Positions 11,793 through 25,399 of a stretch of DNA of 64,000 nt are shown in pieces. Location of the stretch: the NCBI RefSeq assembly GCF_014898055.3, contig NW_023604295.1, forward strand, positions 97,107,591-97,171,590, in the 5' to 3' direction. This DNA comes from Talpa occidentalis (Eukaryota; Chordata; Mammalia; Eulipotyphla; Talpidae). A program made the position numbers and the translations under genes. The notes beneath the pieces were generated by a model. The model ran no database searches and had not been told where the DNA came from. It saw only the letters and a list, made by a program, of their open reading frames with translations. Numbering within the stretch: position 1 is the first letter of the stretch; every line of letters starts with the position of its first letter.

Positions 11793-12685
11793 AGAAAGCA
11801 AACCAGGAGCAGAAAAGCCCATGACCATATCTTTCCCCAGCTGCCCTTCATGTCCACCTTGGTCCTATGTAGGAGCTTGGTCCTATGTGGGAGAGGATCT
11901 CAGGAAGAATAACATCCAGCCACGGGCTGTCTCCCCTCAGTGTCTTGTGTGTATACCAGTTCTATGTGGCCAGGTGGGGTTCTTGCACACAGTGGTGCTC
12001 AGCTTGTGTCTGTTAAAAAAAATGAAGAATCAGCTGGCCACAGAGTCCTTGCTAGTGGGGTACAGGCAAGCGAGAGTCTTAATGGGGCCTGGGGTGGCCA
12101 GGAAAGCCCCTGCAGAGCTTGCTGAAGGCACTTAACTAGACTCTATATCTGCCAAAATTTTCTCAAGAGGCAACAAAAATAATCCGTCAATGTTTCCCAC
12201 ACTTGGAGGAATTGCAGAATTAAAAAAGAAATTCTTAAGTCCTTCAATAAAAGGGCTATAAATAAACCTTTTGTTATTTCATTGTTATATGACATCCCTT
12301 GAGGAGGTCAATCTGATAAGCATTCCAATTTACACCTGGCTGGACAAGTATGGGAACACTCATGGAAGCCTCGTTTGGTCTTCTCAGGACACAGACTCTG
12401 CCACCATAGGCGTTCCCGCTCCATCAGAGCTCCCCAGCAGGGGCTGCTTCTGACAGGGCTGCCTGGCTCTGTGACAGGCACACACACCTAACTACTCCTT
12501 ATAAGCAGTTCTGGGTGTTCTCGAAGCCCAGCCTTGTCCTAGCAGGCTCTACAGCCAGTGGCACAGACCACTGTCAGGCGGGGCCACTCAATCAGCAAGT
12601 CTGGCTCTGTAGGTACTTAAGTTTCACCACCAGAGTCCATTTCTTAATTTTAGAGAATGTTATCTCTTGGTTCAATTTTTGTTTC
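11793..12685. other. Unique DNA, nothing recognised
   Basis: Several short frames overlap here, at 11821-12135 and 12271-12453, without recognisable domains. I see no supported feature. Confidence 0.4.
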
Positions 12686-12952
12686 TTTTTTTTTTTTTTT
12701 TAGATTTATTTATTTATTTATACAAGCACTGGGTACAGTCAGAAGCGCAGGAGGGTGAGAGAATTCACCAAAGCCTGAGCGGGGTACAGAACAGGCAGAC
12801 TGATGAAATACACTGCTGAGGGGAGCAGTGGGCAAGACAAGAGAGGTCTGCACGCCACGTGGGACCCTCACCAGTGGCCGGGGATTGAACCGGTGCTGCA
12901 GAGGCTGTGGGCAGCTTCGTAGCCCAGCTCTCAACCGCTGCGCCACCAGGCC
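12686..12952 (-). repeat. tRNA-derived SINE
   Basis: This is a reverse copy: a poly-T and (TTTA)n tail on the left and the complemented tRNA-like head ending '...ctgcgccaccagg' on the right. The unique body shared with the other copies is intact. Confidence 0.93.
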
Positions 12953-12964
12953 CTTTTTTTTCTT

Positions 12965-13125
12965 TCTTTTTTTAAAAAATAATTAATATATATTTATTTT
13001 ACATCATTGCTCATTTTTTGTACAATGTTTGCTTTCTCCTTTCAGGTACAGTCCCTGTAAAATTCCCACCACCAGTTCACCCGTGCACCATCACCATAGT
13101 CCTTTGCTTGTCTGTTTTGTTTCAT
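12965..13125 (-). repeat. L1 3' UTR fragment
   Basis: This is a roughly 120-bp module, repeated at about 28737-28860 in the same orientation. Shared words are 'ctttctcctttcaggtacag', 'aaaattcccaccacca' and 'cacccgtgcaccatcaccat'. The complement reads like an L1 3' end and resembles the plus-strand 3' UTR at 10346-10515, so I place it on the minus strand. Confidence 0.55.
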
Positions 13126-13253
13126 TTTCAATTTTTATCTTGATGTCAGCAGATAAAATTTAGGAATATAAAAAGGTAAAAAAGAATAGTAATACCACTT
13201 GTAGGAGGCAATACACAACAACTCTAGGCATATTTACTTCTTTGAGTGAACTT

Positions 13254-13300
13254 TTACTTTTACTTTTACTTTTACTTCTTCTTTGAGTGAACTTTTTTTA
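13254..13300. repeat. (TTTTAC)n microsatellite with a flanking duplication
   Basis: Four to five TTTTAC-like units lie between two copies of 'tctttgagtgaactttt', at about 13240 and 13281. This is a local tandem duplication. Confidence 0.8.
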
Positions 13301-13588
13301 AACAGGTATGATCATACTTTATATACAGTTCCTAGCAATATTAAAGACGCCTCACAAATATTACTTTTAATGACTAATGGTACTCCATTCTTCAGTTTGG
13401 CAAACATATTTAACCTGTATTCAAGTGGTTAAAATGTAGGTTGTTTCCAATTTCTTACACCCATAAATAGTTTCATCTATTTTTAAAATATTATTGGCAA
13501 AATGATGATGAATTCTTGAAAGTGGAAATACTTCCACTTCACAATTCAAAGGGCATGAATATTTTAAAATTCTCACTGAGTTCTGCTA

Positions 13589-13591
<3 letters not shown>

Positions 13592-13620
<29 letters not shown>

Positions 13621-13885
13621 ATTTATTTTTATTTATTTATACAAGCACTGGGTACAGTCAGAAGCACGGGAGGATGAGAGAATTCACCAGAGCCAGAGCG
13701 CGGAGCAGAGCAGGCAGAAGGACCGAAGTACACTGCTGAGGGGAGCAGCGGGCGCAGGAGAGGTCTGCGCGCCATGTGGGACCCTCCTCCGGTGGCCGGG
13801 ATGCAGCAGGGGATCGAACAGGCGCTGCAGAGGCTGCGGGCAGTTTCGCAACCCAGTGCTCAACCACTGCGCCACAGGGGAGGCC
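13592..13885 (-). repeat. tRNA-derived SINE with expanded TTTA tail
   Basis: This is a reverse copy with about 50 bp of TTTA/TTTTA tail. The target duplication ctgagttctgctatttt occurs at 13576-13592 and 13886-13902. The minus-strand frames here are the usual chance frames of the SINE body. Confidence 0.95.
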
Positions 13886-13919
13886 CTGAGTTCTGCTATT
13901 TTACTTAAAAAATTCAGCC

Positions 13920-15990
13920 CCCAAAACCTACCTCAATGTAATATAGACCGTACATAACAAACCAACAGTAAATATAACACTTTATGATGAAAAACTGAAA
14001 GCTTTCTCTATAAGACCTGTCACAAGACAAGGATGCCCATTGTCACCACTTTTACTTAACTTAGTATGAGAGGTTTTGACCAGAGCTATCAGACAAACAC
14101 AGGAAATAAAGGAAATTAAAATATCAGAAGAAAAAGTAACAGTTGCTATTTACAGTTATAATAACATAACATGATATTATACATAGAATATCCTAAAGAT
14201 GCCACCAAGAAGTTATTAGAGACAGTAAATGAATATAGCAAAGTAACAGACTACAAAATGAACCTGCAAAAATCCATAGCTTTTTAAATGTACAAACAAC
14301 AAGCAAGAAACAAAATAAGTTAAGAAATAACTATATTTATAAATGCTTCAAATACAATTAAATACCTCAGAATCAATCTAACAAAAGAGGCAATAGACCT
14401 ATACAATAAGAACTATAAGATGTTATTAAAGAGATAGAAAACTATCCCAAGTTCTTGTATGGGGAGAGTCAATATAGTCAAAATGACTATACAAATACAC
14501 ACACACACACACACTTAATGCAATCCTCATCAAAATCCCAGCAATATTTTTCAAAGAAACTGTACAAAAAATTTTGAAATTTATATGTATCCACCAAAAG
14601 ACCTCAAATTGCAAAAGCACACCTTACAAAAAGATGAAACAAACATCACTTTACTTGACTTCAAACTTTACAATAAAGTAACAATATTAAAACAATATGG
14701 TATTGGTACAAACATAGGTATCTGGATCAATGAAACAGAATCAAAAGTCCAGAAATAAGCCAACACATATACCAGAACCTAATCTATGATAAAATATCCT
14801 TGACCATAAAATGAGGAAAAGATATTCTCTTTAATAAATGGTACTGGAAAAGTTGGGAAGCACCACATGAAAGATTGATATTGGATCACTTGCTAATACC
14901 ATCACAGAAATAAATTCCAAATGGGCAAAGGATTCAGATATAAGACCTTCAATAATGAAATACCTAAAAGAGAACATTGGTGATATGTCCCATGATATCA
15001 ACAATATCTTTTCATCCATTAGGGTTATTGTCTCAATCCCTACGAAGAGTGAATTAAAAGCAAAACAATTGGGATTGCCTCAAGTTAAAGAGCATCTACA
15101 CAGCAAAGGGAAATACAAGATGATTAAATAGACATCCTACCGAATGGGAAAAAACATTTACACAATATATAACTGATAAGGGATTAATATTCAAAATAAA
15201 AAATACAATTCAATAACCAAAAGCCAAATAACCCATTTAACAAATGGGCAGCACATATGAACAGAAAATCCACTAAAGAAGATATCCAGTATGCCAAAAG
15301 ACATGAAAATATATTCTTCACCACTCCTAATAAGAGAGATGCAGATTAAAACTACAATGAGCTACCAGCTCATACCCATGAGAATGGCTTATATTAAAGC
15401 AACAAGAGTTGGAGAGGGGAAAAGAGGAATTCTATTACATTGTTGGTGGGAATGTGGTCTGGTGAAACCATTATGGAAGGCAATTTGGATTTTCCTTAAT
15501 ATATTAAACATAAAGTCATAATATATTAATAATATATTAAACATATAGTCATAATCTTGGGCATAGTCACAGATTATGAAACTATCAATAAAATAACCCA
15601 TGTGTTTTACAATATTCACAGCAGCATTGTTTACAATAGCTAGGACATGGAAGCTGCCTAAACTTCTTTCCATAGATAAAAGGATCGAAAAGGTGTGGTA
15701 CATACAGACCGTGGAACATCACGCAGCAATAAGAAAGGATGAAATGCAGCCATTTTCACCAAAATGAAGGGAACTTGAAAAAATCATGTTCAGCAACGCA
15801 AGTCAGAATGATAAAAGCAAATATTGGACAGTCATAACACAGACAATTCAACAATGCAGAACACTTTGTAAAACTACTGGATGCCAACAAACACCCCGAG
15901 GGCTCTGGGGTAAAGAGGGGTGGAAGGGAAGGGAAAGAGGGGGCACAAGGAATGGTGATGGAGACAAATAATAAAATGCAGCCTCTCAGC
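13920..15990 (+). repeat. L1 ORF2 3' half and 3' UTR, degenerate
   Basis: It has classic L1 RT and C-terminal wording, such as 'aagacaaggatgcccattgt', 'aggcaatagacctatac', 'tggtattggtacaaacat' and 'gaatgtggtctggtgaaacc', running into the 3' UTR around 15850-15990. Frames are broken throughout. A local AT-rich duplication ('atatattaaacata(a/t)agtcataat') occurs at about 15500-15555. Confidence 0.85.
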
Positions 15991-16625
15991 TCCTCTTCCT
16001 TGGGGTGGGGGGATGCATTTCACCACTACCATTCTACAGCTCTAATGTCAATCTCCCCAAAATGGAGCCGTTCCCATTTATGGGGTAAACTGTTGAATGA
16101 CTGTCTGATGAGACCTCGCAGTCTTAGGCAAGGAGCTACCGTGAAGTCACTCTCTCTCCACTCCCTGTTCTAGTAGCTTTCTGTGGGATCTGTCCCCTTT
16201 GGCATGCTGGGAACACATCCCTGGCAATATGGTCCAGGGACTGTCTCCTGGGTTTTTGGCTGGTACCTAACAGGAGAGAAAAAGTCTCCAGCCTGCTAAA
16301 CAGACATGGTTTCAGTTCCTGCTGACTGACACCCAGCAGCAACTAAAGTGGAAACTGACTCATTTTTGCCTCTTCATTCCTCCAGAATGTGGGGCCCTTT
16401 TGGGATTTTCAATTAGCACCTATCTTTCCAGACAGCAGGGTAGAAATAGAATGGAATGGAGCAGAATGTGCCATTGCAGGGGACGCCCAGCTGCTAAGCT
16501 AATGTTGACAGTCAACAATGCTGCGGAAGACTTCGGGCCTCAAGCTCATTTCAGCTGGTAACAGGTAGTTTTAGATAATGATTAAGTCACACTGATTGCA
16601 GTAGGATAGGAGGAAGGGGGCGGGA
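15991..16625. other. Unique DNA, nothing recognised
   Basis: No exon, repeat or RNA gene can be supported here. Confidence 0.4.
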
Positions 16626-16659
16626 AGGGGAAGCCGTCTGTAACCGAGCATCTATGATA

Positions 16660-16860
16660 CATCAAGCACTAGACATAGCATTTCACACATGTTAGCACAC
16701 TTCAGCCTGCCTGTGCTACTGGAGCTATTTATTTTATAAAATTGTAGAGAGAAATAAATGAGCTCAGAGAGGTTATGTGACATCTGAGGCCACATAGCCA
16801 GTGATTATAAGGCTTCAGATGTAGTCTATCTAATTTCCATGCTCATGTTCCTTCTGGATA
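16660..16860 (-). repeat. MIR SINE
   Basis: On the plus strand the sequence reads as complemented MIR: 'tagcacacttcagcctgcc', then 'gagctcagagaggttatgtgac' and 'ggccacatagccagtga'. A poly-A/AAAG tract follows at 16866-16893. Confidence 0.7.
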
Positions 16861-16893
16861 CCAGTTAAAAAAAAAAAGAAAGAAAAAAAAAAA

Positions 16894-19800
16894 GCCCTTC
16901 TGCTGGTTCCTCAAGGCTTCCAGGCTGCTTTCCCCACAGAAAAGTTCAAATGGTCATTGGGGTCAGTGAGAAAATCTAGGTTTCAAGTCTTTGGCAGATA
17001 TAGCACTAATGATAGATGAACAGTTTAAAGTTGCTGCACTTGGAGCCGCACTTTTCTATTCTGGCAGAGAACTCTTTGGAAAGATACCATCAAGTCAGGA
17101 AGCTTGTGGGCATTGGTCTTGCATAGTCTAAGAATGTAGTGTGCTCAAAACCTAACGAATATGTACAGATATTAGTTCCCCTTTTCCACTAGAGTCAGAT
17201 GGTTTTGCAGTTCATTCATGAAATATTTACTGAAATTTACTGTGTGCCACCCAGAGTCATTCTTATGGGCCTGCTGCTAGGACAGAGGAAGATGGAAGCA
17301 CTCATTGCAAGAGACATCCCTTCTCTTAAGTCCAGCCAGCAGGAAAGTGTTTCCTGTTTGCTTTCAGATCTCATCGAGATCTGTTGATTAAATGGTCCCT
17401 AACCCAGTTCTCAGACCTTTCATTCTGCTTCTTTCCAAGGAGTCTTATGAGAAAGCTACAAATCACATGGTGACTTGTTTCAATTAAACCAAGTCATCAC
17501 TCTCCTATTGACAATTCTTGCCAAATGTCCTGTGACTGTACAGTCAGACCAGACACTGAATCTGGAACACGACTTCCATGGAACTAAACAAGATGTGACA
17601 TGAAAAGACAGTTTTGTTCCAGGATTAAAACCAAAAGTCGTGTAAAGCTTACTTCTTGGAGGGGAGTTTGGAACTCTATCATCTATTGAATTATTCAACT
17701 AAATAAAAACATTTAGCTGAACATATAATTAATTGCAGACATAATGGAGAGATGAGGCAGAGCAAGGGGAATCTGTGGAAGGAGTTAGGATGCTGACCTT
17801 GGGTCATTTGGAAGGAGAAAACATCCAGTTTCCTTTTCCTGCACATCTCTGCCCTTGGTAGGGGAACTTGCTTTCACAAGCCTTCAAGGAGAAGCCCTGA
17901 GTACTATTTGCTGCCAATCCATAGCTAAAATGGTTGGACATGGGGTGAGGGTTGACAGTTGAAAGTATAGCCAAGCTGAACTACCTTATCAGATACTCTT
18001 TTCCTGGTACTTGGAAATGATTAACAATGATAGAGTCTGAAGATAGTGGGTCCTGGACTATGGCATGTGGACTTGAACTTGGTGGTTGGGATGGGCCTTG
18101 GAGGAGCAGACCCAAACTGCTTGGAGAAAAGGACCTGAAGTAGAACAGTAGAGAGGGGTAAAGGCCTCACTGTAAGAGACAGATGGAGATGGTAGTGGCT
18201 GATGTTAATTTCCTTACTACAGTTCATTTTTTTGATATTAGGCTTTCTCTTTCTAATAAACCTTCCTGGAGTTAGCCTGAGTGGTTTGCTATTTCTGGCC
18301 ACTCAAGATGGACTTTCTAAGATCCTGGGCAATTCTCACAACTGGTTTCTTCACAACTCTGCTTCCAACTTGCCACTTTGTAATTAAAGAGCATAAAAGA
18401 CAATAAAGTAACAGCATGCTCTCATCAAAAAGATGAATCAAGGCAAAAGTCATTTAAAACAACATAAAAGGCAAATAACAAGGCTAAAATAAAAATGAAC
18501 AACATAAAAATAAAGCTCAAAATAAAAGTTGAATATGATGAGAGAACAACATAAAATATAAGCCATGGATAAAAGTACAAGTGAGATAAAAGATTCATTA
18601 AATTGTATGTGTCAGCAGAGAACAATTAAAATATAACACACAAAAGAGCAAAGTGAACACTAAAAGACTATAATCTATAAACTATAAAAACTGGGATAAT
18701 CAGGCAATAAAACTAAATGGACATGCAGACAGAGCTCATTTGACCCCCAGTCACATGCCAGAGACTTGGGGCCCCAGGAACAAAGACTGTCAGGGTCTTT
18801 TCAGCAAAGCCAGTCACTGTGGGGGCACTGGTCTTCCTCCACTGGATTCTCATGATAAGGGGTCCCCAAACAAATGTTCTCTGGATGTGAGACCCTGGAG
18901 TTGGAGAGCAGGACATTTGATCTCTTCCTTTTTGTCCTCTCTCTCCTTCAAAGTGTACCTACTCCTATGCAGCTTTTTTAGTGTGCCAGAGTGAAAACTG
19001 AACCAGACCAGCTGGTCTCCATTATAAGGCTCACGCCTACAGGTCATTACAGAGTCAGGAACCAAGATTCAGAACCACTGCACACTGACTCCTAGATGGG
19101 GTAAAAGAGGTGGAAAGCTGAAGGTTCTGTCTGTTTCATATTCTTCCAGATGCACAGAGGCTTTATGTTGGGTTGCTATGGACAGAGGCCATTAGAGTCA
19201 GAGAACTGTCTTTAACAACCTTCCCCTGGTGCTACAGTGGGTCTGATGGCCAACCTTGGTAAGGCAATATTGTGGTATATTATGATGCTATCATATACCA
19301 ACATGGTCAAAGAGAACAGCTATCTGACTATGAAAACTTAGTGATTCTGTTTATTTAAGAGTTAAAGGATTATTTAGGGTTTCTATTTCTTCTTGTGTCT
19401 ATTTGAAAAGTTGCATTTTTAGAAATTTACTTGTCAGTCACATATTCAAATTTAGTGTCATAATCATTTATAAAGCTATTTCAAAGAACCAGCAAATCCA
19501 AAGAATAATAATGAATGAAATAGCAAATAAACATACCACAGAGAGGTTCATTAAGACAAAACAAAGTTGCCTGGAAAAATTTTCTAACAAAACATGAGGG
19601 ATGGCAATGCCACTGAGTGTTGAATAGTAGGTTCTATTTGAGGTCACCGTAAAGACACATCAGACAGGATAAGAAATTGCAGCTGACTTTTGAAGAATGG
19701 CTATATTTGGACAGACTGAGGAAAGGAAGAGGAGGGAGAGGGAGGTGGCTGAGGCAGTTTAAGAGGAAGAGGGAAAGGCCTGAACAAGGTGTATTTGGAC

Positions 19801-22427
19801 TGGTTGACATGTTGACGGACTTGGTTTCACAGAGTTAAGATCATATATTTCAATAGCAGTTAAGGGCCAGATCCTGAAGCCACAGGGAGGAGTGAGGGGG
19901 ACACTGTGGTTAGTAGGCAGCCTTCGAAGGTGTCTGGTGGAGGAAGGGTGCAGTCTCATAGGAGAAACTCTCTGCAGAGGTGCAGAGAGGAAACAGGCTG
20001 GACAGGAAGACCATTGGAAGGCAATGGCCATCCAGGCCCAGGTAGGAGGGCCTGCAGCAAGAAGCATGCAGAGAAGATAAAGATGTGGGACTGGAGCTTG
20101 GGTAGTAGGGAAGGCAAAAGAACTGAGGGCACAGGAGAGGTCCAGCCCACAGGAAGGACTCCAGAAAGCTCTGGCAGGTGTCAGTGGCACACTTTAGTGT
20201 CCCGTTCTGGCAGCCACTTCTTGCTCTGACCTCTGCACTTCTGATTGGGAAGACGTCATCTTGCCCTTTAAATCATCCATTACTGCTCCTGATGTTCCCT
20301 CTGCCAGAGCCTCACATGTGACATGTAAGTAGGTCAGAGTGATTGCTCTTTTGCCCTAAAATAGAGCAATCTCCCTCCTGAGCCAACAGCCCCGATCATG
20401 GCCAGTGCTCTGCACACTCAGAAAGCTTGTTGCCCTCCAGTCAGTCCCCACACCCAGACTGCACAGCTCCACAGCTTCTGCTAAGGGAAAGAGGGAGAGA
20501 TTTCCTCTGGGCTTTTGGTCTGAGTCTCCCATTCAACATGACAGACAGTCCATAAAGGAGCAACCCTCAGAACAGACCTTTTGTGGGAGAGCAGTGAAGC
20601 AGAAACCTGATCATTTTATGCTTGAAAATGTAGTTGGTAAGACTGGCCATTTTTTTCTAGGGGGGGGTACTCCAGGAGCTGTAGGGGAAGAAGTCCAATG
20701 TCTCTGATGATCAAGTGAGCGTCCCTCAAGACTAAGGAATAGTGGTCCTGGAAGCTCAGGATGGTTCTTTCCCATATTATCAACACCCAGAGAGCAGTAT
20801 GACTGTAGTTGCTACAGAATGGCTCTTGTGTCTAAGTAGGTTTTATGTGCATGCCAGTCTCTTTGTGAGGCCATGTTTGGAAAATGCTGAGTTGGAAATG
20901 GGTTTCTCAACAAGACGTTTCAGAGCCTGTAACATAACTTGTATTGTGAATTTCCTAGAGAGCCAGTGTTCCCAAGGTGACACACTCTTGAAACTTTCTC
21001 TTCGTAGAGCATCTTGTGACTAGAGCCTCCTGGGGTAACAGCTGGGAAAGTGGACAAAAGACCATCTCACCCACCTGTTGATGGAGCTGCCTATATGTGG
21101 AGGGCTCTGTTAAAACTCAGAAGTTAAAACAGAAGTTTTAACTGGCAGGGGTGGGGGCTACCCTGCCTCACTAGTTCTAGAACAGAGGAGTGTCAGGAGG
21201 TTTTTATTTATCACTGTCGGTGGCACCGTATTACCTAGTTATCAAGTCAGCAAAATGTGTTGCTTGGCCTCTGCTTTCCTCAACTTCACCTTCCCTTTCT
21301 TTCCCCCACCAGTGTCCTCATGTTCACACTCAACACAGCTGACCAAATTTGTTCTCATAAGAGAAGGGGGTTATATATAATTCTCAATGAGACTGTGCAT
21401 TGGATCACTCCCCTGCATGACCACCCCCTCATTCACTCAGTCATGCAAAAGCATTCTGCGCTGACTGTGCTGGGTAAGGGGGATGGAGGCAGTAAGCAAA
21501 CTGCATACCCTACCCTTCAGAAGGTCACTCTCCAGGGGAAAAGGCAGAGAACGGAACAGCTTATAACTCTATACTTTGTGGTGCAAAATGAAGGAGGTGG
21601 ATCATGAGCATTGGGAGCAGTGAGGGACACCTGATTGTCCATGGAGAATGCATTCAGAGATGGCTTCCAGAAGGAGGTGATGTCTAACTGGGGAAATGGG
21701 AAAAGGTGTGACAAGAAAGCAAAGGACGTGAGCAAAGGCTAAGAGACAAGGCTCAGCATGCTCTGCTTGGGAGAAGAGCCAGCATCCATCACCACTGAAG
21801 AAGAGGATGACTTTAGAGAGATGAGGTCAACAGGGAGGTCGAGGTCAGACCAGGAGTATTGGTATAGGATGTACACATGGTCTATGCGTGGACTTTGCAT
21901 ATGGACTATATTGGATTAAGGAGTGTAGATTTCATCCTGGAGTATGTGGCCAAGGACACAAGCATGCATGTGACAGTGTGACATTCCAGGCAGAGCTAAT
22001 GTAAACTAATTTGCTATTACTCCTTTCTGCTTCTGGGATTACACCCTTCCCCAGCTTCATCCTAGGTCCCTGTGGTTACTCCTGCTCCACGCAGTTCCCC
22101 CAACTATAGCCCCAGTGCCATGCAGGAGTTGCTGCCTTGGTCACACTGACCACCCAAGGCCAATCATGAAGCATCAAAAAATATTACAACAGTTTCACAT
22201 CTGTCCAGGGAGGCTGAGAGGGACCTACAAAATTCCCCAGGGTCAGGGCTAGGCACAGACAGCATGTCTACTTCCTGGCAGTGCCTATGTTCAATGTGAA
22301 GCTCCCTGACCCCAGATTGCTGGACATGTGCTGCTTGACTGTTATCCCATCTCTGGGGTGATGGAGAAACCCTGAAAATAACACATTTGTGTCTTTAGGC
22401 CAGTCCCATAATTCTTTCTCAAGTTTC
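16894..22427. other. Unique DNA, no gene recognised
   Basis: This is about 5.5 kb without a recognisable exon or young repeat. The part from 18400 to 18715 is very A-rich. Overlapping frames at 19759-20229 on both strands lie in moderately GC-rich sequence but show no domain, and the two strands compete with each other. A G7 run sits near 20661. Old repeats may be present below what I can see. Confidence 0.4.
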
Positions 22428-22680
22428 TTTTTCTTTTTTGAACTATTTTTGTGTCAGGGCACTGGGGTGTAGGCGAGAGGTGTGGGGGGTGAGAGGAGTC
22501 ACTAGAGACAGAGTGGGGAGCAGAACAGGAGATCTAGTGAAACACACTGCTGAGAGGAGCAGTGGGTGACACAGGGAGGTCTGCTGCACCATGTGGGCCG
22601 CTCCATGGCCAGGGATTGAACTCAGGCCCTAATGATGGTAGCACTGAGACTTAACCCACTAGGTTACCGGGGTGACCTCC
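22428..22680 (-). repeat. tRNA-derived SINE, old diverged copy
   Basis: This is a reverse copy. The body 'cacactgctgagaggagcagtgggtgac' and the complemented head '...aacccactaggttaccgg' are recognisable. The tail is short and degraded. Confidence 0.8.
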
Positions 22681-22830
22681 TTAAGAAACCCTTCTCAGTT
22701 TTCTTTAGGAGGATTACATAGGGTGATGGACGGTAACTCTCTGGTCTGATGAGCTTACACTTAACACACACCAGGGGCAGCCGCGAGGTGGCCCTGATGA
22801 AAGCCAAGATCGGAAAGTGTACGAGTTCGC

Positions 22831-23232
22831 TCAGGTTGCTACACAAACTGGAAAGCTTAACAACAGAAATGTATCATCTCACAATTCTGGGAGTTAGAAG
22901 TCTGAGAGGATGGTGTTCGTAGAGTTTTGAGGTCAGTGAGGGAGAATCTGTTCATGCCTCCCTCCAAGCGTCTGGTGGTTTGCTGGCATCTTCCCATCTC
23001 TGTCTTCACCTTCACATGGTGTTTTCCTTGTTCCATCTCGCTATCTTTCTTTCTGTCTCTCTCTGTTCCTCTCTGTCTCTGTCTCTCTCTCATTGAACCA
23101 GGGGGCCACTCTACTCCAGTAGACTGCTCTGTAACATCTGCAGAGACCCCATTCCCAAATATGTCCATTCTGAGGTACTAGGAGTTAGGATTCCAATAAA
23201 ATATTGGGGGAAGGCACAATTCAACCCACAAC
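22831..23232 (-). repeat. Ancient MLT1/MaLR-like solo LTR
   Basis: This is the reverse complement of the type at 11366 and 62693. The plus strand shows 'tatcatctcacaattctggg', 'gagggagaatctgttcatgcc', 'tctggtggtttgctggc' and ends 'gcacaattcaacccacaaca'. It carries a TCTCTC-rich internal stretch. The 84-codon plus-strand frame inside it is not a gene. Confidence 0.7.
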
Positions 23233-24142
23233 AGGGAGAAACATGAAATAACCCCTATGATTTCTATGAGCCCCTCTGGAAACTTCACAGCATTGCCTCG
23301 CCTGCAGCTGGCAGCATGGCATCGTCATGAACAGCCAGAATGTCATGCACATGTGTGTGACCAGTTAGTGGTGTGAGGTGCCATTGGTATTGATGATTGG
23401 TGAGGTCTGGGGCTCTTGGTGTATGTAGAAATACCCTGCATGTGTCTCACACACAGCACATGGCAGCTCCCTTTCCATCCCCTAACTCCCTGTTCTCCAG
23501 GTAAGCATGTTTTCTCCTTAGTCCTCTGTGGATTTTTTCCAGCAACCTTTCAGGGCCATGTTTACCAGCCCAGCCACCCCTTATCTTCAAAGATCAACCT
23601 AAATTCTGTGTGTGGTCTTGAACCCCTCAGATCCTTCAAAGTCCTCTCAGATCCCTGCCCCCAGAGGTACCTGCAGGACTCCTGGAGGGCACACCTCACC
23701 TGGCTCCCTTTATCTTTTCGCAGCTTGGGTGCCAGGGGAATTACCAGTGAAATATGTTGCCTCTGAGAAGTGAGAAAATTCCTGCAGAAGGTGCTTGCCA
23801 GAAAGACAGCAAAAGGTGTTGTTTTCACTTAGCAGGTGTTTAAATTTTTATGAGACACAAACTTGTGGAAATCACAGACTTTCAGATGTGTGTTTGATAT
23901 CTAGAGTCACCAGGCTTTCTCGGCCAATTCATTGGGAGGTGGGCGCAGTGGGTGTACTTGGCCGGGGGTGGAGATGGGTGCAGTGGGTGTACTTGGGTGG
24001 GGGTGGAGGTGGGTCTGGGATTCTGCTGGGATCTCATGCTAATGGGCTCCTGCTAGGAGACTGGGCCTTGGAAAAGACATTTGGTTCCCAGAAGCAGTTC
24101 ATCTCTGAAATGTATATTTGTTCTTCAGGAATCTGAAATAAA

Positions 24143-24182
<40 letters not shown>

Positions 24183-25395
24183 AGTTGTGTGTTCTTCCCA
24201 CTGAAGCTCAACACCAGATTTCCTAGGGAGAGAGTATGCTGTGTAAATAAGGTTCTTTCAGGCCAGTGGAGTTACATTGGGTTTCTTTCTTCCTCTTTCA
24301 AATCGGATACAACAAGCTAACCAGCACTGCAAATCAGTAGCCAATGGGGTCATAAGCTTTCCATGATGATTCCCTCCTTTTCTTTATTCTCACTCTTGTT
24401 CCTTCCTTTCGCAGTATATACAGAACATGTGCCATGTAGCAGGCACTGTGGAGGCTGCACGGGCAGCCCAGACCCAACTTAGGTCTCTGGCCTGGTGGGT
24501 GCAGACAGAATCCCTAAGATTATTTACCTGGATAAGACAGACTTCCTGGATCTGTTGACAGTCCACCCACTGGTCACGCTGATGTTTCATGTGAAACTCC
24601 CTGACCACAGATTTGCATGTGAGAATCATCATGGGAGCTTTTGTAGACACTGGTACCAGGCCTCAGCTAAGAATGTCAGAAGCAACTCTGGAAACGCATA
24701 GGATGTGTGCTAGTGCAAAGCCAGGGAGGAGAAGACCCTCCTGGCCCAGCTCAGGACCCCTTCAGGCTGTTCCCCCAGGGGATAGAGAGGCCACCATCTA
24801 GCCAGACATACATTCAGTCACTGAAAAACTGCTACTGAGCCTCTCCTTGAAATGGGCACTGTGACCTAGAAGGAATAGCGAGTTGTTACTCTCAAAGCTC
24901 CCTGCTCTCTCATAGAGTAAATTGTACTTAAAGTGGTGCAATTATATGTTAGCTGTGAGGGAGGCAAGCTAACCTGGTTATTCAGTGGAAAGGCCCCCCC
25001 ATCTTCCTTTCTAATTACTTCCCAGATTGTTTTCATTGTTATAAAGCTCACGCGGAGCACTAAGAAAATCAATGAATGCCAATGCTGTAAAAAATAATTC
25101 TGAAAAGTCCTTTGGCAAGTGAATGGGATGCATGGGCACTCTGGAGAGAGAAGGCTTCTCTGTTTTCTTCCCTCAGACAAGACAGGCATGGGGGCCAGAC
25201 TTGGGGCTTACAGACCTGGGGGATATGATGGTGCTGGTGGGGATTCCTGTGGGTCATCTTGGGGCCTTTCAGCATAGAATGAGATAAGGCCCATTGAAAG
25301 TCAGTGGCAACATGGAGGCAGCTGGTAAGATGAAGATATTTGACCCTATCCATTGAGGAAAGGGGCTCAGTTCAGACTGAAGAGTGTGACCTCCA
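23233..25395. other. Unique DNA with two simple repeats
   Basis: A two-copy minisatellite lies at about 23936-24012, with units containing 'gcagtgggtgtacttgg'. A (TC)n run lies at about 24146-24181. I see nothing else I can name. Confidence 0.5.
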
Positions 25396-25399
25396 GCAG

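Noticed and set aside
19759..20229. 143-codon minus and 107-codon plus frames
   Set aside because: They are mutually overlapping, with no domains, no exon signals and low-complexity composition. There is no basis to call a gene.
24146..24181. TC run as a regulatory GAGA-type element
   Set aside because: It is a plain dinucleotide microsatellite with no supporting context.
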